DNA of 64,000 bases from Janthinobacterium tructae (GTDB taxonomy: Bacteria > Pseudomonadota > Gammaproteobacteria > Burkholderiales > Burkholderiaceae_D), in contig NZ_CP041185.1 of assembly GCF_006517255.1 (NCBI RefSeq), positions 2,790,001 to 2,854,000 of the forward strand. The letters are read 5' to 3'. Below are positions 29,397 through 36,980 of this stretch, piece after piece. Both the position numbers and the translations under genes were made by a program. Under the pieces are notes generated by a model. That model was not told where the DNA came from and did no database searches. It saw nothing but the letters and a program-made list of their open reading frames with translations. The stretch's first letter is position 1. Each line of letters begins with the position of its first letter.

Positions 29397-30052
29397 GCCT
29401 TCGGCACCATGTAGCCGAGGCCGCGCACGTTCTGGATCAAGTCGCTGCCGAGCTTCTTGCGCAAGCCGTGGATATACACTTCCACGGCATTGCTGTTGAC
29501 TTCATCCTTCCAGCTGTACAGTTTTTCTTCCAGCTGCGCGCGCGACAGCACGATGCCGGGACGGGCGATCAACGCTTCCAGAACGGCCCATTCGCGCGCC
29601 GACAGGTTGACGGGATGGCCCTCGGCGATCACTTCGCGCGTCAGCGGATTGATACTCACGCCCTGGTGCTCGAAGATCGGTTCCGGCCGCCCCGAGGCGC
29701 GCCGCAGCAGGGCACGTATGCGCGCCAGCAATTCGTCGAGGTCATACGGCTTCAGGACGTAATCGTCGGCGCCCGCGTCCAGGCCCGCGATGCGCTGCTC
29801 GACGGCGTCGCGCGCCGTGGCCACCAGCACCGGGGTATCGAGCTTGCGCAAACGCATCGAGCGCAGCACATCGAGACCATCCTTGCGCGGCAAGCCCAGG
29901 TCCAGCAGCACCAGGTCATAGGTCTGCGTCTGCAGGGCCGTATCGGCCATGTCGCCATCCTTGACCCAGTCCACCGCGTAGTGCTCGGCGCGCAGCAAAT
30001 CGAGCACCACCTCGCCGATCATCGTGTCGTCTTCTACCAGCAATAAGCGCAT
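29393..30052 (-). CDS. OmpR-family response regulator (QseB/PmrA type)
   Basis: A 219-aa cytosolic transcription factor. The receiver domain has the acidic pair VEDD (7-9), phospho-acceptor Asp51 (VLLDLGLP) and Lys in LKPYDLDEL. The winged-helix DNA-binding domain (about 125-219) contains LSAREWAVLEALIARPGIVL and EVNSNAVEVYIHGLRKKLGS, highly similar to QseB/PmrA proteins. It is preceded by degP (31-nt gap) and overlaps the kinase gene by 4 nt. Two PmrA/QseB-type direct-repeat boxes lie upstream of degP, which suggests the regulator controls its own operon. Confidence 0.93.
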   Translation of the reverse strand: MRLLLVEDDTMIGEVVLDLLRAEHYAVDWVKDGDMADTALQTQTYDLVLLDLGLPRKDGLDVLRSMRLRKLDTPVLVATARDAVEQRIAGLDAGADDYVLKPYDLDELLARIRALLRRASGRPEPIFEHQGVSINPLTREVIAEGHPVNLSAREWAVLEALIARPGIVLSRAQLEEKLYSWKDEVNSNAVEVYIHGLRKKLGSDLIQNVRGLGYMVPKA

Positions 30053-30083
30053 GGCTTGCCTTTCTGTTTCGTTATTCTTGTAA

Positions 30084-31592
30084 TCAACCCAAACGCACGG
30101 GGATGAAGATCTTGTCGGGGCCGCGCTGTATCAGCAAGGCCACCGACTTGGCGGATTTCTCCACCACGTCGCGCACTTGCTCGACCGTGTTGACGGGACG
30201 GCCATTTACCGACAATAGCACGTCGCCCGGCTGCACTCCGGCATTCGCGGCAGCACCGCCGGCGTCTTCCACCAGCAGGCCGGCGCTGATGCCCGCCTCG
30301 CGTTTTTCATCCGATTGTAACGGACGCAGGGCCAGGCCCAGCTTTACCTTGCCGGCCGCGCCGTCGCTCTTCGCCACTTCGGCCACCTTGTCGGCCGCAT
30401 TGCCCAGCGTTGCCGTCAGGCTGACGATCTTGCCGTCACGCCAGACATCAAGGCTGATCTTGTCGCCGGGCAAGGACGTTCCCACCAGCGCCGGCAAGTC
30501 GGCCGAGGCGATGATGCGCTGGCCATTCACCTTGCGCACCACGTCGCCCGACTTCAGGCCCGCCTTGTCGGCCGGGCTGCCCCGCTCCACGTTGGCCACC
30601 AGCGCGCCTTCCGGCGTGGCCAGCTTGAACGAGTCGGCAAAGCCCTGGTTGACTTCCTGCACCGTCACGCCCAGCTTGGCGTGGCTGGCCTTGCCCGTGG
30701 CGACGATCTGGTCCTTGATGCGGCCGGCCAGGTCGATCGGGATGGCGAACGACAGGCCCTGGAAGCCGCCGGTCTGGCTGTAGATCTGCGAATTGATGCC
30801 GACCACTTCGCCGCGTGTATTGAACAGAGGACCACCCGAGTTGCCGGGGTTCACCGCCACGTCCGTCTGGATGAACGGCACGTTGCTGTCGTCGGGCAGC
30901 GAGCGGCCCTTGGCGCTGACGACGCCGGCCGTCACCGTGCTGTCGAAACCGTACGGCGAACCGATGGCCAGCACCCACTCGCCCACTTTCAGGTCGCTCG
31001 AATGGCCGAGCGGCACGATGGGCAGGTTGTTGGCGTCGATCTTCAGCACGGCGATATCGGTCTTCGGATCCGTGCCCAGCACCTTGGCGCGGAATTCGCG
31101 GCGGTCGTTCAGCTTGACGGTCACTTCGCGCGCATCGCGCACCACGTGGGCATTCGTCATGATGATGCCGTCCGGGCTGACGATGAAGCCGGAGCCGAGG
31201 CCGTGCGTGGGCACGTCGCGGCCACCGCGCTGCCCGCCTTGCGGCCCCTGGAAGCGGCGGAAGAATTCGAAGAAGGGGTCGTTGCCGAAGTCGTCGTTGC
31301 CGGCCTGGGCCGAGGGGTCATAGGCCACCTTGGTGCTGCCCGTGACGCTGATGTTGACGACGGCCGGGCTGTTGCGCTCGGCGATCTGGCTAAAGTCGGG
31401 CAAGGCCACCAGCGGCGCGCTGGCGGCAGGCGCGACAGCGGCAGCCACGGGGGCGGCGGCGGCGGCAGTATTCGCGCCGGCATTATTCTGATGCATCACC
31501 ATGGCGCCACCGGCGCCCAGCACACCGATCGCGGCCAGCGCGGCTACGGTGCGTTTGATTTTCAGCGAGGCGGTATTCGTTTGCTGTTCCAT
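30084..31592 (-). CDS. degP: Periplasmic Do-family serine protease DegP/MucD-like
   Basis: A 502-aa envelope quality-control protease. The start at 31592 has GAGGAG 6 nt upstream; the longer frame starts at 31610 without one. One N-terminal hydrophobic helix (about residues 14-34, AALAAIGVLGAGGAMVM) is a signal or anchor, followed by an Ala-rich linker. The trypsin-like triad is intact: H149 (MTNAHVV), D179 (TDIAVLK), S252 (GNSGGPL). Two PDZ domains follow (about 290-380 and 400-500; VANVERGSPADKAGLKSGDV and GAAANAGVQPGDVLLSVNGR). It leads an operon with a two-component system, the layout expected for feedback-controlled envelope stress defence. Confidence 0.93.
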   Translation of the reverse strand: MEQQTNTASLKIKRTVAALAAIGVLGAGGAMVMHQNNAGANTAAAAAPVAAAVAPAASAPLVALPDFSQIAERNSPAVVNISVTGSTKVAYDPSAQAGNDDFGNDPFFEFFRRFQGPQGGQRGGRDVPTHGLGSGFIVSPDGIIMTNAHVVRDAREVTVKLNDRREFRAKVLGTDPKTDIAVLKIDANNLPIVPLGHSSDLKVGEWVLAIGSPYGFDSTVTAGVVSAKGRSLPDDSNVPFIQTDVAVNPGNSGGPLFNTRGEVVGINSQIYSQTGGFQGLSFAIPIDLAGRIKDQIVATGKASHAKLGVTVQEVNQGFADSFKLATPEGALVANVERGSPADKAGLKSGDVVRKVNGQRIIASADLPALVGTSLPGDKISLDVWRDGKIVSLTATLGNAADKVAEVAKSDGAAGKVKLGLALRPLQSDEKREAGISAGLLVEDAGGAAANAGVQPGDVLLSVNGRPVNTVEQVRDVVEKSAKSVALLIQRGPDKIFIPVRLG

Positions 31593-31645
31593 GAATTGCT
31601 CCTCATTCAATGAGATTTTGATGTATGCAATAGTGGGCCACGAGT

Positions 31646-31710
31646 CTTAGGCGGTGCTTAACTTTTTTCTATTTGGAAACAGGCGTTGGCGCCTTTAAGC
31701 ATCGCTTAAT
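31646..31710 (-). promoter_or_regulatory. Two PmrA/QseB-type direct-repeat boxes upstream of degP
   Basis: TTTAAG-CATCG-CTTAAT at 31694-31710 matches the YTTAAK-N5-YTTAAK pattern of PmrA/QseB-type regulators. A second, weaker box CTTAGG-CGGTG-CTTAAC lies at 31646-31662. The boxes start 48 bp apart and lie 54-118 nt upstream of degP. The operon encodes a regulator of this class, so autoregulation is the simplest reading. Confidence 0.55.
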
Positions 31711-31859
31711 CTGGCGCGCCGCATGGCGGGCGATGGAGGGGCATACAGGGCCTGGACGTGACACTGGCCGGATCAACCGACCAGTATTTTACTGCATGGG
31801 AGGGTACCCTCCTGGCTGCCCGGGCGCCCGAGGGGCGCGCCGGATCAGCTCAGCTCAGA

Positions 31860-32330
31860 TCAAGCTGCCTGACGCTGTTCCAGCACGCTAACAGTGTCGC
31901 TGCCGGTGCCGGTGCCGGTGCCGATCTCGATCTTGCGCGGTTTCAGCGCTTCCGGCACTTCACGCACCAGGTCGATGGTCAGCATGCCGTTTTCAAACGT
32001 GGCGCCCGTGACCTTCACATGGTTGGCCAGCTGGAAACGCTGTTCGAAATCGCGGGCAGCGATACCGCGGTGCAAGAACGTGCGCTCGACGCCATCTTTC
32101 TGCTTGCGGCCCGTGACATGCAGTGAGTCGCGTTCAGTGATGATATCGATCTCTTCGCGCGAAAAGCCTGCCAATGCCATCACGATGCGGTATTTATCTT
32201 CCGATACCAGTTCGATGTTGTACGGCGGATAGCTCGGTTGCGCATCTGCGCGCTGTTCATTGAGCAACTGTGCCAGGCGGTCAAAGCCAATGGCGGAACG
32301 GTACAGGGGAGCAAGGTCAAAAGTACGCAT
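31860..32330 (-). CDS. Small heat-shock protein Hsp20 (IbpA-like)
   Basis: A 156-aa ATP-independent holdase chaperone. The start MRTFDLAPLYRSAIGFDRL is typical of IbpA-type proteins, and AAGGAT lies 8 nt upstream; an in-frame ATG at 32348 lies inside the predicted thermosensor. The alpha-crystallin domain spans about 35-125 (YNIELVSEDKYRIVMALAGF, DSLHVTGRKQKD, FLHRGIAARDFEQRFQLANH, GMLTIDLVREVPEA). The C-terminal IxI-type motif appears as KIEIG. The Shine-Dalgarno is buried in a ROSE-like hairpin, so translation is probably heat-induced. An IS element lies 140 nt upstream of the start and may have replaced part of the promoter. Confidence 0.92.
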   Translation of the reverse strand: MRTFDLAPLYRSAIGFDRLAQLLNEQRADAQPSYPPYNIELVSEDKYRIVMALAGFSREEIDIITERDSLHVTGRKQKDGVERTFLHRGIAARDFEQRFQLANHVKVTGATFENGMLTIDLVREVPEALKPRKIEIGTGTGTGSDTVSVLEQRQAA

Positions 32331-32336
32331 GATAAA

Positions 32337-32433
32337 TATCCTTTTCAAATGAAGCGATAAGAGGGGCGGACCTCACCGTGAGCATCCGCCTGCTGCCAAT
32401 CTAAGGACGATCAAGCGGCCTTCAAGGCCTTGA
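32337..32433 (-). promoter_or_regulatory. ROSE-like RNA thermometer in the hsp20 leader
   Basis: On the minus-strand RNA, UAUCGCUU pairs with AAGGAUA (32337-32359). This gives UCGCU opposite the Shine-Dalgarno AGGA with one bulged G, which is the hallmark of ROSE elements (UYGCU against the ribosome site). Two further hairpins precede it: GGCGGA...UCCGCC enclosing CUCAC/GUGAG (32365-32390), and UCAAG-GCCU...AGGC-CG-CUUGA (32411-32433). ROSE elements typically have several hairpins with the last masking the start site. Folding was done by eye. Confidence 0.65.
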
Positions 32434-32469
32434 AAAAGACGATTTTTGCCCCAGTGCCGAAAATAATTT

Positions 32470-33530
32470 GGCTCTGTCCTCGGCAAATAGGGGAAATGCC
32501 GGAATCTTCCCTTGGCTGTGCTGTCTGACTCTGCATATTCACTATGCAAGGAGCAGATCATGCAGCCAGTCGAATGGATCAGCTTTGTTGCGCAGTTTTC
32601 TCGGTTGAATCAACGCCAGCGGCAGGCAGGCATGGCCCTGCTACGAGGCAACGCGCCACACGACGCGACCGTTGCGCTGCTGGAAAGCGCGGCGCAAGCA
32701 CGCTTGCACTGTCCCGCCTGCCGCTCGCATCACCTGCACCGGCATGGCCATGCGCACGGCTTGCAGCGCTACCGCTGTGTACCTTGCGGGCGCACCTTCA
32801 ACGCTTTGACGGGCACGCCGTTGGCTCGCTTGCGCCACAAGGCGCTGTGGCTCGCGTATGCCGATTGCCTGCTTGATTCCAGGTCGGTGCGCCAGGCCGC
32901 TCAACAGCTGGGTGTGCACCGCAATACCACCTTTCGCTGGCGCCACCGTTTTTTAACGGTCGCCAAGACGGACCGGCCGCATGGCCTGCATGGCATCGCC
33001 GAGGCCGACGAGTTATATCTGCTGGAATCGGAAAAGGGATCCAGGCAGATGACGCGTCCAGCCCGCCGCCGGGGTAGTCGTGCCCGCCAACGCGGCATAT
33101 CGAATGAACAGGTCTGCATCCTGGTGGCGCGCGACCGCACGGGACAAACCCTCGATTTTGTCACGGGCAGAGGCGCGCTGACGAAGGCGCAACTACACCA
33201 CTGTTTGTTGCCTGTCATCGACCAGGATATCCTGCTGGTAAGCGACGGCCATGCCGCCTACCGGGCCTTCGCCAGGGAGGCGGATATCAGCCATCAGGCC
33301 GTCAACTTGCGCGCCGGTATCCGCGTGCGGGGCGCGGCCCATGTGCAGAACGTCAATGCGTATCATCGCCGCCTGCGGGACTGGCTGAGGCCGTTTCACG
33401 GCGTGGCGACGCGTTACCTGCCGAACTACCTGGGATGGCGCTGGATACTCGACGCCGGGCGCATCCGTTCACCAGAAGCGTTATTGAAAGCAACGCTGGG
33501 AGCATTCCCACACTTGATGGTGACATAGCC
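32470..33530 (+). mobile_element. IS1595-family insertion sequence
   Basis: A 1061-bp element. The left end GGCTCTGTC (32470) and right end GACATAGCC (33530) are inverted repeats with 8 of 9 outer bases matching and weaker similarity inward. The flanks AATAATTT (32462-32469) and AATATTTT (33531-33538) differ at one base, consistent with an 8-bp target duplication, the size made by IS1595 elements. One complete transposase gene ends 2 bp before the right end. It lies between the hsp20 leader and a LuxR-type gene. Confidence 0.8.
32560..33528 (+). CDS. IS1595-family transposase
   Basis: A 322-aa transposase. The start MQPVEWISFVAQFSRLNQRQ is preceded by AAGGAG. An N-terminal zinc ribbon (CPACRSHHLHRHGHAHGL...YRCVPCG, Cys pairs near residues 58-61 and 79-82) is followed by GRTFNALTGTPLARLRHK. 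A helix-turn-helix-like part comes next (VRQAAQQLGVHRNTTFRWRH). The ISXO2-like catalytic domain has the acidic residues in IAEADELYL and LLVSDGHAAY, and the Asn-containing HVQNVNAYHRRLRDWL block. No frameshift or internal stop is present, so it may be active. It is the only gene of the element. Confidence 0.88.
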   Translation: MQPVEWISFVAQFSRLNQRQRQAGMALLRGNAPHDATVALLESAAQARLHCPACRSHHLHRHGHAHGLQRYRCVPCGRTFNALTGTPLARLRHKALWLAYADCLLDSRSVRQAAQQLGVHRNTTFRWRHRFLTVAKTDRPHGLHGIAEADELYLLESEKGSRQMTRPARRRGSRARQRGISNEQVCILVARDRTGQTLDFVTGRGALTKAQLHHCLLPVIDQDILLVSDGHAAYRAFAREADISHQAVNLRAGIRVRGAAHVQNVNAYHRRLRDWLRPFHGVATRYLPNYLGWRWILDAGRIRSPEALLKATLGAFPHLMVT

Positions 33531-33559
33531 AATATTTTTGAGGCTTGCCGCGCGGCGGG

Positions 33560-33781
33560 CTAGTCATCTGTTCGCAAGGCGCAGGACAGCGCCGTCCGGT
33601 TGCTCACACCGAGCTTGCGGTAAATCATATGCAGCTGGTTGCGCACGGTGGCTGGCGACTTGTCGAGCGCGCGGGCGATGGATTTGTAGGGCGTGCCGCG
33701 CATGGCCATGGCCGCCACCAGCCGCTCGGCCGGCGTCAGGCGCTGCATGGCGACGTTGCCGGAGAGCATATTTTCATGCAT
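33560..33781 (-). CDS. Stand-alone LuxR-type helix-turn-helix protein (73 aa)
   Basis: A small DNA-binding protein that is almost entirely a GerE/LuxR HTH domain: LTPAERLVAAMAMRGTPYKS, IARALDKSPATVRNQLHMIY and RKLGVSNRTALSC. The start at 33781 has GGGGAG upstream. The family normally carries an N-terminal receiver or ligand-binding domain, which is missing. It is either a true mini-regulator or the remnant of a larger regulator cut by rearrangement next to the IS. The IS right end is 30 bp beyond its stop codon. Confidence 0.6.
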   Translation of the reverse strand: MHENMLSGNVAMQRLTPAERLVAAMAMRGTPYKSIARALDKSPATVRNQLHMIYRKLGVSNRTALSCALRTDD

Positions 33782-34005
33782 GGGCTGGCTCCCCGCCCCT
33801 GCTGGCATCGCGCAAGGTCTTGCCGCGTTTTCTCATGATGGGACTGTCCTTTTCGGCTTGGCGGACCAGCTGCAATGCGGCCCTTCATGCTCTTGTTCGC
33901 AGCGCACCGCCATCCGGTTCAATCTTTTTGCAATGACATTGCGCCAGCCCCTGCGCCCACGCCTTTGCAGGCGTCGCCCTTACCAATACTGCACTATTTC
34001 CCCGA

Positions 34006-34014
34006 TGCTATAAT
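34006..34014 (+). promoter_or_regulatory. Extended -10 promoter upstream of the ECF sigma operon
   Basis: TGCTATAAT is a perfect extended -10 (TGN-TATAAT) 57 nt upstream of the sigma-factor start. No good -35 lies 16-18 nt before it, as expected for extended -10 promoters. It would give basal housekeeping transcription. No obvious ECF-type GGAAC / CGT pair was found. Confidence 0.5.
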
Positions 34015-34070
34015 TACCACGACGCAATTGCCTGCCGCCCCCATTCAACCTGTCCCTCCTTCCCGTGACC

Positions 34071-34688
34071 ATGAGCGCATTGCCTGTCAATCCCGCCGAA
34101 CTGCTCGCTGCCATGGCATCAGGCGACCAGCGCGCGCTGGACGCCCTGTACCGCGCCTGGTCGCCGCGCGTGCGCGTGTTTGCGCGCCTGCAGCTATCGG
34201 GCTCGGGGCTCGATGTGCACGCGATCGCCGACGAAGTCACGGTGGACGTGTTCCACGATATCTGGCGCGCGCCCATGCGCTACGACGGCCGGGTGGCGTT
34301 CGGTACCTGGCTGCTGACCCTGGCCCGCAACAAGGCGGTCGACCAGATCCGCCGCCATGGCAAGCGCCTGGCACGCGAAGTGCCGCTCGACAGCGATAGC
34401 GAGGAGCAGGCGCAGCAGGAGCCGGCGGAATACGATCCGGGACCACAGGTGGCAAGGGAAAATCTGCAACGGCGCCATGCCGTGCTGAAATGCTTGCTGC
34501 GTCTGCGCAACCCGATGCAGCGCGAAAGCCTGACCCTGTGGGCCCTCGACGATCTGTCGGTGGCCGACATTGCCCATATTCAACAAGCACCGGAAGGCAC
34601 AGTCAAGACGCGCTTGTTTCATGGCCGCATCAACTTACGCCAGTGCATACAGCGCTGGTTTGCCCAGGAAGGCGGCCGCCATGGCTGA
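34071..34688 (+). CDS. ECF-family RNA polymerase sigma factor
   Basis: A 205-aa sigma-70-like factor with only regions 2 and 4. Region 2 (about 15-90) contains ALDALYRAWSPRVRVFARLQ, DEVTVDVFHDIWRAP and GTWLLTLARNKAVDQIRRHG (the -10 recognition helix). An acidic linker (DSDSEEQAQQEPAEYD) is followed by region 4 (about 135-195; WALDDLSVADIAHIQQAPEG and TVKTRLFHGRINLRQ). ATG at 34071 is preferred to the GTG two codons earlier. It is the first gene of a four-gene run with 8-, 4- and 4-nt overlaps: anti-sigma, caspase-like and TPR-CHAT proteins. Its output is probably a small regulon including this operon. Confidence 0.9.
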   Translation: MSALPVNPAELLAAMASGDQRALDALYRAWSPRVRVFARLQLSGSGLDVHAIADEVTVDVFHDIWRAPMRYDGRVAFGTWLLTLARNKAVDQIRRHGKRLAREVPLDSDSEEQAQQEPAEYDPGPQVARENLQRRHAVLKCLLRLRNPMQRESLTLWALDDLSVADIAHIQQAPEGTVKTRLFHGRINLRQCIQRWFAQEGGRHG

Positions 34689-35295
34689 GTCCATCGATCC
34701 TCAGGAACAGGCGCTGCACGAGATGCTGCCAGACTACCTGAATGGCCATGCCCCCGCAGACGTGGCCAGCCGCATCGCCGCCAGGCTGGAACACGATCCG
34801 CACTGGGCCGCCGATGCCGACTGGCTGGGCGAGATCCGCACCGCCATCGAGGCCGAAGCGGCCGGCATGGATCCCGCCGCAGGCTTGGCGGAACTGCATC
34901 GCCGCCTCGAACGCCCCGGCTTCTGGCGCCGCTGCTGCCGGCGCCTGGCGCTGCCTGCACTGGCGCCAGTGGCCATCACGGCACTGGCCAGCCTGTGCAT
35001 AGGCCAGGCGTGGCTGCTGTGGCAGCAAGCCGCCCCGGCGGATCAACTGCGCTGGCGCAGCGTGCCGGGTGCAGTGGCGCCGCCGGCCAGCCTGCGCGTG
35101 CAATTCCTGCCTACCGCCAGCATGGCCCAGGTCGCTGCAGCGCTCGAGCAGGCACAGGCAGGCATCGTCGCCGGTCCCCTGCCTGACCACGGCTATCTGC
35201 TCGATGCGGCCGATCCGCCCGCAGCCCTGCAAAGCTTGCGGGCCAGCGGCGTGGTGGCTGCGGCATCGCTCGCCAGCGCGCCAGGGGCGCAATGA
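34681..35295 (+). CDS. Single-pass membrane anti-sigma factor
   Basis: A 204-aa protein whose ATG lies inside the last codons of the sigma gene (8-nt overlap). The cytoplasmic N-terminus (about 1-88) is helical and acidic (EMLPDYLNGHAPADVASRIA), as in anti-sigma domains, but I see no HxxxCxxC zinc motif. One membrane helix spans about 90-114 (LPALAPVAITALASLCIGQA). The periplasmic part (115-204) contains VQFLPTASMAQVAAALEQAQ and a C-terminal Ala-rich tail. The assignment rests on position, topology and a loose resemblance to family anti-sigma factors. The exposed C-terminus would be within reach of the two secreted proteases encoded next. Confidence 0.8.
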   Translation: MAESIDPQEQALHEMLPDYLNGHAPADVASRIAARLEHDPHWAADADWLGEIRTAIEAEAAGMDPAAGLAELHRRLERPGFWRRCCRRLALPALAPVAITALASLCIGQAWLLWQQAAPADQLRWRSVPGAVAPPASLRVQFLPTASMAQVAAALEQAQAGIVAGPLPDHGYLLDAADPPAALQSLRASGVVAAASLASAPGAQ

Positions 35296-36980
35296 AAAAC
35301 AAGCGGCGCTGGGGGCGCTCACTAATGCTGAGTTACCTGCTGAGCGGCGCGGCGCTGGCCGGCGAACGCCACGCGCTGCTGATCGGCGTGGGTGCCTTGC
35401 CCGCCATGCCGCGCAGCAGTTGGCTGGGCGGTCCCACGGCCGACGTGAACGCCATGCGCGCGGCGTTGCGGCAACAGGGTTTCGCCGATGAACATATCTA
35501 CAGGCTGGCCGATGATGCGGGCGCCAGCCAGGCGCCCACGCGCGCGGCCATCCTGGCGCGCCTGGCAAAGCTGGAAAAGACGCTGGGCAAGGACGATGTC
35601 CTGCTGCTGTACTGGTCGGGCCACAGCGTGCTGCTGCCCGTCTATCCGGGCCAGGCAGCCGCGCCGCAGGGACGGCGCACGCGCTTGCTGACGCGCGACA
35701 GCCAGGTCAGCCACCAGGGGCGGCAGCTCGATGGCGGCGTCGGCAGCAGCGAACTGGGGCGCGCCATCGATGCGTTTGCCGCGCGGCAGACACAGGTCGT
35801 GGCCATATTCGATACCTGCCATGCGGCGGCCGGCACGCGCAGCGGCGACGGCCTGGCGTGGCGGGGGCTGGCGGCGAGCGACATCGGCTGGCGCCCGGCC
35901 CCTGACAAGGGCACGCCACCAGACGAAGCGCAGGCGCGGCCCCGTTATGTCGCCTTTTTCGCCGCCGAAGCCCAGCAACGCACGCCGGAAGCCGCCACGG
36001 CCGCCACGCCGGGTCTGGCAGCGGGCTTGTTTACCCGGGCCGTCATCGCCGCCTTGCAACGCCAGCCACAAACCTATGCCATGTGGGCCGGCGCCGCCAC
36101 GCAGCAATACAGGAGCGCATTGCAGGCTTACCAGCTGCCCCGCTCCGCCTGGCCTTCGCCCGTGTACGCGGGTGCGCTCGACGCACCGCTGTGGCAGAGC
36201 GGCGGTAGCGGCCTTGCGCCGCTGTGGCCCGTGCAGCGCGATGCGCAGGGCTGGCATGTGCCGTATGGCCTGCTCGACGGCATACGCGAGGGCGACCTGT
36301 TCCGGCAGGCTGGCGCGCACTGGCGCGCCGCCACGGTCGGCTGGGGAGAAACGCGGCTGACGCTGCTACCGGACAGTGCGGGCGCCGCAGCGGGCTGGGC
36401 CAGCCGCACGCCCGCGCCGCTGCCTGCGGGATCGATACGTCCGGGCAAACAGGGAGAGCGTCTCGCCGCCCTGCTGGCGCTGCCCGCCACGCCGGGCCCG
36501 CCCCTGCTCGACGCGCGCATCGAACTGACCCTGCCGGGCAAGGCGCCGCGCCAGCTGGCATTCGCCGATGGCGACCTCGGCGTGCTGCCGGCCGGCACGC
36601 GCATCCGCCTCAGCGTGGAAAACCGCAGCGCCGCTTCCGTCGACCTGGGCCTGGCGCACTTGCCGCAGGACGGCCCCGCCGCGCGCATCTATCCGACCCT
36701 CGACGGCGACAGCAACCGCATGCCGCCCGCCATCGGCGCCGGCATCAGCCGCATCGAGCGCAGCTTCGTCGTCAGCGGCCCGCACTTCGGCGTGGAATGG
36801 CTGGCGCTGGTGGCGGCACCGGCGGCAAATGGCACCCTGCCGCGCCGCTTCGCCATCATCGAAGCGTTGCCGGCCCTGCTAGCCACGCGCGGCGCGGCCA
36901 ACGTTGCGCTCCCCGTGGCGGCAGCGGGCAACCCAGACCAGGCCCAGGTGGCCCGGCTGTCCTGGCGCTCCGTCCAATGA
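35292..36980 (+). CDS. Secreted caspase-like (C14) cysteine protease
   Basis: A 562-aa clan-CD protease. The N-terminal signal (about 1-23; SLMLSYLLSGAALAG) precedes the p20-type fold (RHALLIGVGALPAMPRSSWL, DVNAMRAALRQQGFADEHIY). The catalytic dyad is present: H111 in YWSGHS and C176 in IFDTCHA. The C-terminal half (about 290-560) has beta-rich blocks (VPYGLLDGIREGDLFRQAG, GTRIRLSVENRSAASVDLGL) like the DUF4384-type accessory domains found behind bacterial caspases. It starts inside the anti-sigma stop (ATGA) and its own stop overlaps the CHAT gene. Membership of the operon suggests regulated proteolysis; the substrate is unknown. Confidence 0.88.
   Translation: MKNKRRWGRSLMLSYLLSGAALAGERHALLIGVGALPAMPRSSWLGGPTADVNAMRAALRQQGFADEHIYRLADDAGASQAPTRAAILARLAKLEKTLGKDDVLLLYWSGHSVLLPVYPGQAAAPQGRRTRLLTRDSQVSHQGRQLDGGVGSSELGRAIDAFAARQTQVVAIFDTCHAAAGTRSGDGLAWRGLAASDIGWRPAPDKGTPPDEAQARPRYVAFFAAEAQQRTPEAATAATPGLAAGLFTRAVIAALQRQPQTYAMWAGAATQQYRSALQAYQLPRSAWPSPVYAGALDAPLWQSGGSGLAPLWPVQRDAQGWHVPYGLLDGIREGDLFRQAGAHWRAATVGWGETRLTLLPDSAGAAAGWASRTPAPLPAGSIRPGKQGERLAALLALPATPGPPLLDARIELTLPGKAPRQLAFADGDLGVLPAGTRIRLSVENRSAASVDLGLAHLPQDGPAARIYPTLDGDSNRMPPAIGAGISRIERSFVVSGPHFGVEWLALVAAPAANGTLPRRFAIIEALPALLATRGAANVALPVAAAGNPDQAQVARLSWRSVQ

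Noticed and set aside
32434..32520. Sigma-32 heat-shock promoter for hsp20
   Set aside because: CCCCTATTT inside the IS resembles a -10, but no CTTGAA -35 lies at the right distance.
36224..36976. In-frame extension of the CHAT protein upstream of 36977
   Set aside because: It overlaps the caspase gene in another frame, has Arg/Ala/Gly shadow composition, and a proper signal peptide starts at 36977.
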